Part shown: in pieces, positions 1 through 11,166 of the stretch
How positions within the stretch are numbered: the first letter of the stretch is position 1
Layout of the letters: each line of letters starts with the position of its first letter
Source: Periplaneta americana
Taxonomy: Eukaryota > Arthropoda > Insecta > Blattodea > Blattidae
Reading direction: 5' to 3'
Length of the DNA: 64,000 bases
Assembly: GCF_040183065.1 (NCBI RefSeq)
Contig: NC_091132.1
Coordinates: 87,930,606 to 87,994,605 of the forward strand
Notes under the pieces: model-generated
The model's database searches: none
Told to the model about the DNA's origin: nothing
What the model saw: the letters and a program-made list of their open reading frames with translations, nothing else
Position numbers and translations under genes: made by a program

Positions 1-45
1 ATATCACCTAATTTAAATAACTTGGTTAATGCCTCAGTAGCTGTA

Positions 46-290
46 CGGTGGCCACCAAGGTGTCCCAATCTTACACCGTGTGATTTTTTTTTTTTTTTAG
101 GGATTTGAGAAAAACAGGGTTTATGTCCCCCACTTTTTAATGATTTAGATGAGCTTGCAGATCGCATCCCGACAGCTGTGGCAAGTGTCAATGCAGTTTA
201 TGTAACACAGGGTTTGGGATGAACTAGACAGTGCTGTCATGGAGGCCATACGGGACCATGCATCGTATGGGAATCTACAATTTTTTTTAA
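46..290 (+). pseudogene. DDE transposase C-terminus relic (Tc1/mariner-related)
   Basis: Translating from about position 48 gives RWPPRCPNLTPCDF, which matches the motif around the last catalytic acidic residue in insect Tc1/mariner-related transposases (usual form WPPRSPDLTPCDFFLWG). After an expanded poly-T run the reading frame shifts. Downstream pieces DLDELADRIPTAVASVNAV and DELDSAVMEAIRDH continue the typical C-terminal helices in other frames. The gene is therefore a decayed, frameshifted fragment whose upstream part lies outside the window. Family assignment rests on recognised motifs only; no TIR was identified. Confidence 0.55.
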
Positions 291-599
291 TTAATCGTAT
301 GGGGAAAAGAAAATTTTGTCTGTATGGAGCCATACGGCATATGGGTGCCTAAGTTTTGTACGCGGAGATCTGTACAGATCTTAGATCATCTCTTGCTGTT
401 CCTAATATAGCTATTTCGTTTGATGTTCATAAACAAAAATTGTCCACCTCTGCAGCATTGGAATCCAGAATTACATAAAATAATGGTTGAAAAACAAGAA
501 GTGCTACAAATACACACTTCAAGATTCATCGAGACAAGTGAGCATCTACGGTGGTGCTATAGGGTGTATTCTTTAAATCAAACTTGTACAATTAAAATG

Positions 600-978
600 T
601 AAAGCAAAACAATTTATTTACTTCTTCTTTAATATTAAAAAAATCATTAAATGACAGTCGGAGAGATAGAGAAAGGAGAGTAAAATATATTTCAAGGGAG
701 AAAACAAGAGATGGGGTGTATGGCCAAGAAAAAAATTACCATGACAGCACTGAAACTAGACTATCGCCTTGATGTGTGCCGTGTGACACAAGGGGTACAT
801 ATTGAACATTTGTGAGTTCCCAAAGCAAACTTGAAGGATTACTTTATAAAATATCGTAAATAGATACCCGAAAACATGAATAGTTTATATAAGTCAGTTG
901 GAGTGCTAATATATTTTATTCTTACTAAAATTATTTATTCATTTATTCATTGATTCATTTATTTATTTAATTATTTTA
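600..978. other. unassigned AT-rich spacer
   Basis: No coding or structured feature seen. The last 80 bases are an imperfect ATTC/ATTT-rich simple-sequence stretch that abuts the truncated LINE at 979. Confidence 0.4.
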
Positions 979-1449
979 ACAGTTATATTGCCGGTTGTTC
1001 TGTATGGTTGTGAAACTTGGACTCACTCTGAGAGAGGAACATAGGTTAAGGGTGTTTGAGAATAAGGTGCTTAGGAAAATATTTGGGGCTAAGCGGGATG
1101 AAGTTACAGGAGAATGGAGAAAGTTACACAACGCAGAACTGCACGCATTGTATTCTTCACCTGACATGATTAGGAACATTAAATCCAGACGTTTGAGATG
1201 GGCAGGGCATGTAGCACGTATGGGCGAATCCAGAAATGCATATAGAGTGTTAGTTGGGAGACAGGAGGGAAAAAGACCTTTGGGGAGGCCGAGACGTAGA
1301 TAGGAGGATAATATTAAAATGGATTTGAGGGAGGTGGGATATGATGATAGAGACTGGATTAATCTTGCACAGGATAGGGACCAATGGCGGGCTTATGTGA
1401 GGGCGGCAATGAAACTTCGGGTTCCTTAAAAGCCGTAAGTAAGTAAGTA
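979..1449 (+). mobile_element. 5'-truncated LINE 3' end, family L-A copy 1
   Basis: Encodes the last ~150 residues of a non-LTR retrotransposon reverse transcriptase of the RTE/endonuclease-RT type. It starts at TVILPVVLYGCETW and includes the hallmark LRWAGHVARM and GRPRRR segments, ending LRVP then TAA at 1427-1429. It is dead: a 2-base loss near 1024 shifts the frame and a TGG-to-TAG change at about 1301 stops it just after GRPRRR, though the reading continues in frame as EDNIKMDLREVGYDDRDWIN. The 3' end is a short AAGCCG leader followed by a TAAG tetramer tail, the same end as copies at 15.6 and 55.8 kb. Confidence 0.8.
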
Positions 1450-2285
1450 TTTAATTATTTAAATTTAAATATAATTAGTATACAGAATACAGAATTATAA
1501 TTACAATAGAAATAGAAGATTTAGATCTTCGGCCATTCGTTGTAAAAATGTGATATGACAAATACTCTTGATTAAAATTTTGCACGTAGGGAAGTCGTAT
1601 GTCTGTTATATTACGTCAATGTGAATAAATTCATTGTTTTTGTTACATGTGCTCAGGGAACATATTGCGTTTTACTGTGTATGTGTAATTTTCCGCTTGG
1701 CTTCTACTTATCCTCTGGCAATTCTCCTTTAATTTGCTTGATCAGCACTGTTTACGTTGAGAAGAAGCTGGTACCCATAATAATGTCACATCATAACAAT
1801 AAATAGAATTAATAGCTCAAGAACAGTGCATACTATGTGAACTTAACACTCCGAATATTACCTAATACAGAGCAGTTCATTTCTTTCACGAGGAAAGTCA
1901 ACATAATTAAATCAACTGAACCATTAATCAGTGCCATATTAGTTTTGGATACGATGATAATGAACATGAAACAATACAGTCAATTAAACAGCAGACGTTC
2001 TAATTAACTTTGCCTTTGCCTGAATAGTCTAAACTTTTGTGATGGCGTGACGTACGTTCCTCTAAATTACTCACGGAATGGAGAAGTGAAATTTGTTATT
2101 TTTATAAAGGATTATTTTATTTTGAAATTTTCCTTCTAACAATCTAATAGAGTGTATGTTATCCATACTGCACACGTTTGGTGTATGTATGTGTATTCAC
2201 ACTGCAATGGGTATATACCCAGTGGCAGTGGTAACTAATTACACTCAATAATGACAATAATAAACACAATTAATAAAAAATACAA
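1450..2285. other. no feature recognised
   Basis: AT-rich sequence. The small open frame 1621-1806 has no recognisable domain and is not called as a gene. Confidence 0.4.
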
Positions 2286-2299
2286 TTAATAATAATACT

Positions 2300-2371
<72 letters not shown>
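2286..2371. repeat. (TAA)n microsatellite, LINE tail
   Basis: Near-pure TAA repeat. Read on the minus strand it is a (TTA)n tail directly following the 3' untranslated region of the LINE at 2372-3243, so it is probably the retrotransposon's own tail that has expanded. Confidence 0.8.
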
Positions 2372-2373
<2 letters not shown>

Positions 2374-3243
2374 GGGAACATCCTAAATTAAATTAAGCAC
2401 GATCACTTAAAATAACATTTAAAGTTTATCTAATTTGTATCTTAAACCTAAGTTCGAACTAAAACCCACGAGTACAGTATATGTTCATATCTGCACAAGT
2501 ACCTTTCAACACTACACTCATTTCGCTGTCAACTCACTCACTGCACTGGAACTACGACGCATTTCACTGATTCTATCCTGATTTCGCTAACACTTAAAAA
2601 ACATTTCACTGTTCAAATACTTTGCACTGCCACTATAAACTATAAAGCTTCACTGACAGGAACACGTTTCATTTACACAACACACTTCACTGACACAACA
2701 TAATTCTTCACTGATACAACACTTCAGTAACAAAATATCAATTACAACCTTTAAATACTGTGTATAATTACCGTCTATTAGTAAAGTCCTTAAGCCTATT
2801 TTTAAATATATTTTTGGTTGTTGGTAAAGCCTTTAGTAAGTCTGCAGGTACAGTATTCCAGTCCCTGATAGTACGATTGAGAAAAGAAAACTTTCCAGTG
2901 TCCGTCCTCTGTCTTCTTTCCCTCAATTTATATGAGTGGTCGTTCCTTGAAGAGTAATTTGGCGGCTGCAACCTATTTTTTATTTCTCTCCAGGCAGGCT
3001 CACCTCTGTATGTTTTGAACACTGCGCATAATCGAATTCGCGTTCTCCTGTCCGTGAGTGTGTCCCATTTTAATGGTGAATTTTTCCGACAACACTTGAG
3101 AGCCCGTTTTTGAATCTTTTCCTGTGTCTTAATAAATTATGTTCTAATCTGTAAGGATCCCAACATGCAGCACCATATTCCATTACTGGTGTGTGGGTAT
3201 ATGCATTAAATTTTGTTTTCTTGTAAATAATTTTCTTCCACTA
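2372..3243 (-). mobile_element. 5'-truncated LINE 3' end, family L-B (CR1/Jockey-like)
   Basis: Read on the minus strand from about 3243, the translation begins near KKIIYKKTKFNAYTHTPVM and continues EYGAACWDPYRLE. A one-base frameshift at about 3117 leads into IQKRALKCCRKNSPLKW and LTDRRTRIRLCAVFKTYRG. The uninterrupted end (2768-3022) finishes NIFKNRLKDFTNRR. This is the typical carboxy end of CR1/L2/Jockey-group reverse transcriptases. The ~400-base 3' untranslated part (2372-2767) carries many spaced copies of TTCACTGA on the plus strand. The element is truncated at its 5' side and ends in the (TTA)n tail. Confidence 0.75.
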
Positions 3244-3561
3244 TGTGATAAGCGCCCACTTACTGTACTGTAAGGATATAATTGGTAAGATTATAATTGG
3301 TATGATTGTAATTAATGTTTAGAGTGACATTATTAATACTGTAATTCTAAAATGTAATCCATCCTCATAACTAGTGCAGACTTGATCTAGAGATTATAGT
3401 TTGAGTCGTGTATGTATTGGGGTTAATGATTAAAAGATTATCTGTCCAAAGTCAGCCCACCGCACCGGCCATCGAGTAGACGCCAATCAAGCGGACTTCA
3501 AAAGTCACCGTAGCGTTACTGGCCCAAGTCTATAAAACGGTGCGGCGATCGCTGGAGGATC

Positions 3562-3631
<70 letters not shown>

Positions 3632-4753
3632 GCTCTGCAGTGAGCAGGAGTGTTTGGGAGGACGACGAGTGGCCCAAGTGGCAACGATTAACCATCATCA
3701 TCCTCATTTCACCACTTGTACTACGCCTTGTATATCAAGATTGATTAATAAACTTAAGTACTGGCAGCCCTTGGTTGTTCAAAGGACTTAGCTCTTTTAC
3801 TAATTCACCTTCAACGCACTCCAATAGAATTTTATTTCATCAAACTTCATCACAACTAGTACCTTACAGACAGCCTCACCTTGAGACGCGCCTGATTCTC
3901 GCCAGAATTATATCAGCCTCTAGCGAATACCATCTTATGAGAGAAATCTGCCAGTACAAGGTTACTAAATTGTGCGCGTTTATATAAGACAAGGAACGGT
4001 AACGACCTAACTTGGATGTTATTAACCTGTATGTAACGATCAAGAAGTAACTAGGAACATTCACTAACAAGGTATCAATTTGAACAAACAATTTTGTGGT
4101 GGAATTGCTTGTAGGATTCAGGATAGATTTAAAGCGTATCTGGGTTAGACTTGAGTATGTCAGATCGAATGGATCCATTGTGACTATTGGTTATTTGAGA
4201 ATGTTAGTCCACTTTCGTTGTTACTCAGATTTTTCGAAGTCTTCACAACCTTCGCACTATGTTAGAAACCGGTTTTACTGTTTTCCTGATCCGAGAACTA
4301 GATACCGCTATGGTCTCACAGGGCTTGTAGGAGGACATTTATCTCATAATAATGTTAGATCTCAAGTTTTTAATATTGTAAGAAATGTTAATTGCTACTG
4401 CATTAGGCCTAATAGAGAGAATACCCTAACAGGGGAAATTCCTGGTTAGATAATGTTGTGACTGACTTATCAAAGTAACTGATATATGTAAATGTTCTGG
4501 ATGTTCCTTATTCCGACCACAGTGCTTTAGTTATAAAGTTATCAAATACCCATGTAAACAATCTCATTCAGGAAAACAGATTATATAGATTGGTAAAACT
4601 GCACAATTGCAACGAGGCTAACCAGCTAAATTTTATTACATAGCTATCTACTGTGGATTGAAACTACTGTACGTTTGTAATCTTGACAGTCATTGTAGTT
4701 TCGGTCTACGTATTTATGCACATATTTTGTGATGCTTTGAATAAGTTCTTTTC
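3244..4753. other. unassigned region; possible solo LTR at ~3259-3770
   Basis: The stretch 3259-3770 has a possible LTR layout: a TGTA start, a TATAAAA box at about 3531, a downstream start-like TCACTC, a (TTA)n run and AATAAA at about 3746. No second LTR, primer site or gag/pol was found, so this is only a suggestion. The open frame 4096-4449 (117 codons) has no domain I recognise. Confidence 0.25.
3565..3630. repeat. (TTA)n microsatellite
   Basis: About 20 uninterrupted ATT/TTA units, lying between a TATA-like box and a GC-richer stretch. Confidence 0.9.
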
Positions 4754-4761
4754 GTTTAAGA

Positions 4762-5879
4762 CAGTGGCGGCTGATTGACTGAGGCAAGTGAGGCCGGGCC
4801 TCAGTCACTTGGCTTAACTGAAATCAAATTTTGTGTTTTTATATAATGTATTAGTTATTTCAATGAAGCATATATTGCTGTAGAAGCATTTGAAAACTTT
4901 GTGATGTAGATAGACTTGTTTTGCAGTAAAATTTGTTCCTGAGGCCAGGATCGCTCGAGCCGGGTCTCGCTTGTGATGTATATAGACCTGTTTTGCAGTA
5001 AAATTTGTTTCTGAGGCCAGGATCGCTAGTGCCGGGTCTGGTTTCTGCATTTCGTATGTCTTCGCGGGCTTTTGAGATTGCGCTTAAAACGCTGTAGCTG
5101 AGGTCAGGTTTCACTCATCCCATCCATGGTCCGGCCTCAAGGGTAGAGTGGGGTGGGAATAGCAATGGTGACTTGTCTTCCTAAATAGGCCATAAATAAC
5201 ACAAATTCCAGATCTTTGGCAGGCAGAGACGCACACTATTCTCTCCCCTTATATCTTAGTTTATGACTTAAGGGAGGGTGTTGTACTATTGTACTTCGTA
5301 GTACAGTAGTGAATCTGGGCCAATGTTATTATGTATTTCGGGAAAATATAAAGAGAAACAAATGCGAGAAATAATGCTGGTGTAGTTAAATCATTGTTAG
5401 AGTGTCCTTTTTCGAGAAGAAATAATATTGAAAGAAAGGAAGTTTCAAATAAAGAGAGAGCCTACCGAGATACCTACGACATCGCTGACAATTTTTCCGA
5501 CAGATAATCTTAAAATGCGAGTTTCTATTGCATCCTAGTATGGGCAACGTAAATGGTTAAGTGGTAATGTGGTGGAAAATAAACTTCTCTATTGGCTTGT
5601 TTGTTGCTGTCAAAGGAAAAAAATAAAAAGAAAAGAAAGAAAGGGAAATTTCAACATATAATATGGGTTGCTTCATCACACTGAAACAACCACTGAAACT
5701 CGCAGCACAGCAGCTTATTTGGTGACTGAAATTATTATTTTTAATTAATAATAATAATAACAGACTAAATAATAATAATAATAATAATACAGTAATAATA
5801 TCATAAACATTTCTTATCGGAGGCAATTAAACTAGTTGCATCTGCCCTTACCGAGGATTTCGATCACCGGCCGCTACTG
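4762..5879. mobile_element. non-autonomous hAT transposon
   Basis: Starts CAGTGGCGGCTG and ends with the complement of CAGTAGCGGCCGG, an imperfect TIR typical of hAT elements. It is flanked by an 8-bp TSD, GTTTAAGA at 4754-4761 and GTTTATGA at 5880-5887 (7 of 8 identical). No transposase is encoded. Internal features are a 72-bp tandem duplication and a (TAA)n run near 5747-5790. The 1118-bp size and lack of coding indicate mobilisation by a partner hAT elsewhere. Confidence 0.85.
4901..5044. repeat. 72-bp tandem duplication inside the hAT element
   Basis: Two adjacent ~72-bp units start GTGATGTA at 4901 and 4973. They share GCAGTAAAATTTGTT and GAGGCCAGGATCGCT with a few substitutions. The overlapping small open frames here are by-products of the duplication. 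Confidence 0.85.
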
Positions 5880-5887
5880 GTTTATGA

Positions 5888-7159
5888 TTAAAAAAAAAAC
5901 TAGTAATCATATACCTAAACTAAATTGGTATAAGATGATTTAAAATTGAGCAAGGAAGATGTTATTCACTTATATAGCTGTAAGAAATGGGTATTACGAT
6001 ATAAGGTCAATGAGGCTAAATTAAACTTCGAGGCAAAAACATTATTATAAACCAAAAAATAAAATAAGTAAAACTAGTATGTAATATTTCTTACATAAAT
6101 ACAGTGAAACCTCTATAATTGTTAAATATTTTAATGTTCACTAGTTAATGTTTCATTTGGTTTGATTTATTGAAGCTTGGTGAAACCGGCCATTTTAGTG
6201 TATTTAACAGTTCCCTTTATTTTTATCATGAATAAGATTACGAACTAATCGAAAGAGAGTATCTATAGGAAATTTTCATCGTATGAAGTCGGTCACATTA
6301 AAATTACAAGCAATTACAAGGTACGAAGATGGAAACAATAGAGTGTACTTTACAATGAACTGGACATACAACTAGCATATGGTGCAATTCACGAATATCC
6401 CAACTCTTTCGCGGCGTTACTCATATCGACAGCCCTGACATTGCTTCCGACCTCCTATTTATCATGAGAACCGTTCTGTGTGACACTAAACGTGAAAACA
6501 ATGCGTCATCCCCTTGTATCAACCCCGGATGTTTGACGTCAGCCAGGTGAACGGACCCTGTATGATAACAGCAGGCAGAAAAGGGGTCAAGAGTGTCGGA
6601 TTCCACCGCTACAGCGGGCGATGATGTTTTTGTTGTCGCGACTGTGATGCTAACGGAACCTCCACAACGGACAGTGACGCTGTGAGATGGGCCAAGTGGA
6701 AAAAAGCTTAAATGTTACAGTACTTCTTAGATAGGAGGACACTTCTCAGCCGTGAATTAGAGCACGGTCGGTTACCGGCCAGCCCGCCTGCGCCTAGCAC
6801 TCAAGGCCGGGCAATCTATGCGGTCGGTGGGAAAAGATCCCGTGAAATAATTTTCTCTTCATCGTCTTCCTCTTTTTCTTCTTCTTATATAAGGTTATCA
6901 CTAGTTTCATTCATAGCTTTCTGCCCAAGGCCAGGTCTTTCACTGCAAACCCAGCATTCTCCAATCTTTCTTAATTTCTACCTTCTTCTTACTTTCCGCA
7001 TACGATCCATATACTGCATCTTAATACTGTCTGTCATCTGGTATCTTCTTCTGCCCGAACTTTTCTCCCGTTCACCTTTCCTTCCAGTGCACCCTTCTTA
7101 GCCGGTGATCCAGCCAATTAATTTTTCTCCTCGTGATCAGTTTCAGCATTATTCTTTAT
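5888..7159. other. unassigned region with GC-richer patches
   Basis: Positions 6410-6830 are noticeably richer in GC than their surroundings but show no splice-bounded coding pattern I can support. Positions 6840-7140 read on the minus strand resemble part of a LINE open frame (for example RRINWLDHRL, AGFAVKDLALG), but with too many breaks to classify. Confidence 0.3.
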
Positions 7160-7539
7160 GTCATAACTAGGCTTCGAGACTTTGGACCCGATACAATAAG
7201 TTTACTGTGCATGTACTATAGGTTGTTGACTCGCTGCAGATAGGTAGAGATGTGTTGAGGTAACAACGTTGCTATTTAGAGTAGAGTACGGTAGTATGGG
7301 GAAACTCACACATATGTACAGTTTCCCTGAAAAAGGATGAGACGATTGAATATTCCTAAGTCTCAGATGTGAGACACTGCGCATGATCGGAGACCAGAGC
7401 ACTGATACACAAGATGACGAATATGATAATATTACGTAGGTAAATGAAAGATAAATATATACATAAATCGTGTAGTTAAATCGACAATGGACCTTCATGA
7501 CTAGATCGACACTCCACACAGAAAGGAAAGCTTTCATGT

Positions 7540-7612
7540 CCTTTCAATAGCTCAGACGGTAAGACTTCTGCGTGTTGTGTAGAAGAGTGCGAGTTCGATT
7601 CTTAGTCTATAC
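7540..7612 (+). other. tRNA-like (SINE-head-like) sequence near outer end of copy A
   Basis: Contains an A-box-like ATAGCTCAGACGGTAAGA and a B-box-like GCGAGTTCGATTC about 30 bases apart, as in tRNA genes and tRNA-derived SINEs. It reads towards the interior, about 220 bases from the TIR. No complete clover-leaf was forced. The same sequence is in copy B (63592-63665, minus strand). Confidence 0.6.
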
Positions 7613-7889
7613 AACGATTTTTTTTGTCTAAATAACGTTGAAATAGCTAAGTAACGTTGAAATAGAGTTTTACAAAGTCCTGAGATTAAGTGTTAATGAT
7701 CGCAAACAATACAAAATTACAAGTTATAATATTATAAACGTTAATCTAATGAATGCATTTATACACACACATATACAATGTAAATGCATATATATTAAAA
7801 ACTAACAATTAAAATGAAATTATAAAAAAAATATATAAAATAATAGACAAACTTTTACAAAGGTTTAGAGTCCTTAGGCTATGTAATTT

Positions 7890-8800
7890 GTTGAGTAATT
7901 ATTACAATATTTTATTAATAGCTTTCCCATATGTGTAACAAATGCACTCGCACAAAACAATTTTTGTTAAAAGTATGGCTTTAGATTATTTCATTCTCAC
8001 ACCTTCAGTTAATTTTAACTATTTTATCTACGTGTTTGCAATAGTGTTTAATTTAGTATGCATTCAATTTTATTCATGTTATGATTGAATGGAAAAGCAC
8101 TGTTGCAGTTATTGACTAATTACATATATTAATACTAATTATTAAATGCATCTGTTAAGTAACCAATTGCAGTATCTTTTGCAAAATCTTTAATGTTTAA
8201 GTTGTCAATAATATTTCTGTACTATATACTATAATACGTTAAAAGAATTTGCAATAGATTTGGGATCCTCTACTTTATAATCATTGGTTTTAGAGAAAAA
8301 ATATTTTCTTTCTTAGGATATCTACAAGTTTAAATTTAATAATATTCCGAATAGATTTAATTGCATTATCTGAATTTTGTACTTTTCTATTCAAATATAT
8401 TCTATTTCCCTCTTTCATAATTTTTGATAAATTACACTGTACTCCTTGCAGTATTTAAGAACATGAGGATCATTACATTGCAACTCATTACATATAGATT
8501 CTTCTTTTTAATACATGAGATTTTGAAGTCCCTGCGTTATCTACATGTTTTTACTTTTGAATTTTTTCACAACATTGAGTGGAGAAAATCCACTGAAGTG
8601 ATTATGAAATTAAGTGAAAAATGCAATACATTAGCTCTTAATATCAGTAGTACCAGTATCATATACGTTTTTCCAAGATTCATTTTGTAGACATAAATGT
8701 AAATAATCATTAGATACAACATTTACGATCCTTTCTTAGTTTTTAAATTAATATTTTGAAATTGTTCAGTAACATTGGAAACACTTAGGATTTGTTAATC
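7890..8800 (-). pseudogene. captured LINE open-reading-frame fragment in copy A
   Basis: The minus strand yields, in several frames, VIYQKLWKRGNRIYLNRK, NSDNAIKSIRNIIKFKL and NIIDNLNIKDFAKDTAIGYL followed by TDAFNN. These resemble the linker between endonuclease and reverse-transcriptase domains of Jockey/CR1-type LINEs. Frames change repeatedly, so it is a relic. Its presence at the equivalent place in copy B shows it was inside the DNA transposon before the two copies separated. The plus-strand open frame at 8424-8690 is a shadow of it. Confidence 0.6.
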
Positions 8801-9038
8801 ATGTTCAGACAAGCCATTGATTATAGGTTCTGTCGAATAGGAATTCAGTCTAATTCTGTGTACAAAACATTTATCAATGGCTGTGCTACTTCAGCTTAGA
8901 TTTAATTTGATTAGTTTCGCAACAGTTGGACTTCCTGTTATATCCTGTTATTTAGATATTTAATTTAGGGTTGATTTATTAACTCTTACTATGCAAGATG
9001 TATCTTATTTCAATAATTCTATATCACGTTAAATAGTC

Positions 9039-10091
9039 ATGTCTACACTAAAGTATTATCGTCATCCCTCATTTCTCATCGCAATGGCGAACCGACTAGA
9101 CATGAGACAGCGAGTTATAGCTCTAGTTGAGGCTGGATATGGGGCTAGATCTGCTGGCCGTTTGGTCGGTGTTCCTGGAAGTACAGCCGCGAGGTGGGTT
9201 ATCGTTGCCAAAATTTAGGAGAGGTCGAAAATCGCCCTATTCCTGGGCGTCCGCGGATTTCTTCATTGGAAGAGGATGCTCTCTTATTCGAGACAGTTCG
9301 ACAGGACCCCTTTCTGACTGCTAACGAAATAAGAGCAGTATCTAACTTTCCCGGCTCTTCACAGACTGTGATCAGCAGGTTGAGGAACCGCGGTATTAGG
9401 AGCCGGAGGGCTGCGCAAATGGAAATATTGGGGGAAGCACAAGCTGTCGACCGTCTTGCCTTCGCTACCAATCGAGTGGATTTCGATTGGAGAAATGTAA
9501 TTTACTCCGACGAAACAACCATCTCGAGTGATTACGAAGGTCCTGTCCGTGTCTATCGTGAGGATGGTCTCCGACATGACCAGCGCTATGTGCACCGACG
9601 TGAAAGATCGGGGCGCTTTAGCATATCGTGTTGGGGGTGGATGTCTTACGATGGACCTGGCGTTATAGAAGCATCTATGGCCGGTTTAATGCGGGAACTT
9701 ACGAGCACATTCTGAAAAATATATTCCTTCCCTCCGCCCGAGAACGTTTTCCCGAAAGAACATTGCTCTTCCAGCAGGATAGCCATCCCGTGCACTATGC
9801 TGCAAGCATTCAAAGATGGTTTCAAAGGAGACCCGAGATCGAAATCATTAATTGGCCTCCGAAGTCACCTGATTTGAATGTCATCGAAAATTTATGGGTG
9901 GAATTGAAAAAGAGAAGGATAGCCCCTATGCCCACCGACGCCCTCGAAATCGAGACGAATTTTGGGATCCAGTTGTTGACACCTGGGAAGAACTCGCCGG
10001 GGATCAGAACTTATTTCACAACCTCGTGACATCCATGCCGGATCGACTTAGATCTGTAATAGAAGCTGATGGCATGTGGACAAGATTTTAA
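9039..10091 (+). pseudogene. Tc1-type DD35E transposase, copy A (three frameshifts)
   Basis: Encodes a transposase of about 335-350 residues with the Tc1/mariner layout: N-terminal paired-like helix-turn-helix, a GRPR motif (PIPGRPRISS), then the catalytic core. The acidic residues are visible as VIYSDET, LLFQQDSHP and PDLNVIENLW. The spacing between the second D and the E is 35 residues, not the usual 34 of Tc1. Three single-base losses break it: near 9200, near 9669 (before the ASMAG misreading) and near 9928. Start is either 9039 or the Met at 9084 (MANRLDMRQ). All three catalytic residues are still encoded in this copy. Confidence 0.85.
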
Positions 10092-10304
10092 GTTAACAGG
10101 TCTCTTTTTGTTTCTTATGATTTTTGTTTGAGGAAGAATACTTTTAACTTCCAAATAAGATTTATTATTTTTTTTTGACGAGGTTCAGCCAACTTGTAAA
10201 ACCCAGAAATTGGGCATAAATTATTCCATATTTTTCGACAAATTAGACAGTCGAGGAACTCTGAACAAATTAATTACACCACAATAAAAAAAATGTTTTA
10301 CCCT

Positions 10305-10385
10305 GGATCGAACACGAGACGTTTCGGTTATACAGCGGAACCAACACGCTACTGTATGAGCTACCGAGACAAGACAGTGACAGCA
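10305..10385 (-). other. tRNA-like sequence near inner end of copy A
   Basis: Minus strand shows GTAGCTCATACAGTAG (A-box-like) and CTCGTGTTCGATCC (B-box-like). It points inwards, opposite to the tRNA-like sequence at 7540. Apart from the boxes the two are not alike, so they are not simply an extended TIR. Copy B has the counterpart at 60440-60525. Confidence 0.55.
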
Positions 10386-10857
10386 GCAGTCCAGAATGTA
10401 GATCCCTTAGCAGGCATTTGCCATTCGATACAGTGAAGCAATGATATTTTGTTACTCGAGCTATGTTATGAAATCCTGGCCTTAAATGGCAGTCTTCTTC
10501 GTGATCCTTATTCTGGTCCTTGTCCTTGTTGTGGTCCTTGTAACAATTCTTGTACTATTTCGCATGTTATGTATCGTTACGTCGATATCGAGTGAACCGC
10601 GCTGTAGAACTTTAACTTCCGACGACCAAGAATCGTCTCATTTTTTTAAGGGTAACTGTACATTCTGAAAGTAAATATACATTACACAATGACAATGACA
10701 AAAGAATGTGAAAAACATTTATTCTCCTGTCTTTTATAAATATTTGTGTTTAATTATACACAGTATTAATGGTGGAAATAAACATGTAGCAATTTTAATT
10801 TTTTTCGTTTATCCTATTGGTCGTCTTTAGGAAGTGCAGTTACAGTACCGAATTGCA

Positions 10858-11166
10858 TTATACTGCAAGGTACATTCTCAGTGTCTCAAACGTAAATCTT
10901 TTTCGGTTATCAGCCAAACACAGTTTGTATTGTGAAAAGCTGCACTCTACATCGCACGACGTGATAAGAGCAAAACGAAAAAACCTAACATCATTGCAGT
11001 CTCTAAGAGACAGTCCTTTATTCTCGGGCGACTGTATGTCCACTAATTTGTTGTTTATGTTACACAATGCTCCATATCCGTTATTTTTACATAAAATTGA
11101 TTTCCGCTTCTGTTTTACACATTCAGAAACAGGTGTACTTGATGTCTCATTAATTCTCTGTGTCAT
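10858..11166 (-). pseudogene. hAT transposase C-terminal (dimerisation) fragment
   Basis: The C-terminal part ALITSCDVECSFSQYKLC followed by LADNRKRFTFETLRMYL matches the hAT dimerisation domain and lines up with [16 protein letters not shown] and [13 protein letters not shown] of the intact transposase at 40249-41733. The upstream 60 residues are low-similarity linker. It lies inside the TIR-bounded hAT at 7168-11436, so it is that element's remaining coding part. Confidence 0.75.

Larger units (their letters stand above)
7319..10658 (+). mobile_element. Tc1/mariner-superfamily element, copy A (3.34 kb)
   Basis: Bounded by TA at 7317-7318 and 10659-10660, with TIRs of ~30 bp: left CAGTTTCCCTGAAAAAGGAT, right (complement) CAGTTACCCTTAAAAAAATG, both continuing GAGACGATT. 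Inside, left to right, are a tRNA-like sequence, a minus-strand LINE fragment, a broken transposase on the plus strand and a second tRNA-like sequence pointing inwards. Compared with copy B it lacks about 390 bp near 8890 and about 80 bp near 7425. The shared layout and the TA ends show that this whole 3.3-3.8 kb unit moved as one transposon. Confidence 0.85.

Noticed and set aside
3259-3770. Solo LTR
   Set aside because: TATA box and AATAAA are present, but no confirmed TG...CA ends, TSD or partner LTR. Kept only as a suggestion in the spacer entry.
4096-4449. 117-codon open frame
   Set aside because: No recognisable domain, no repeat-element context, and composition like the flanks.
4901-5044. 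CRISPR-like array
   Set aside because: Only two adjacent 72-bp units without spacers, inside a eukaryotic hAT element; no CRISPR feature anywhere in the window.
6421-7101. Possible host exon in a GC-richer patch
   Set aside because: Neither strand gives a recognisable protein and splice sites could not be supported; the right half looks like antisense LINE debris.
9199-9595. Minus-strand frames opposite the copy A transposase (and 61098-61602 in copy B)
   Set aside because: Antisense shadows of the transposase, explained by codon bias on the coding strand.
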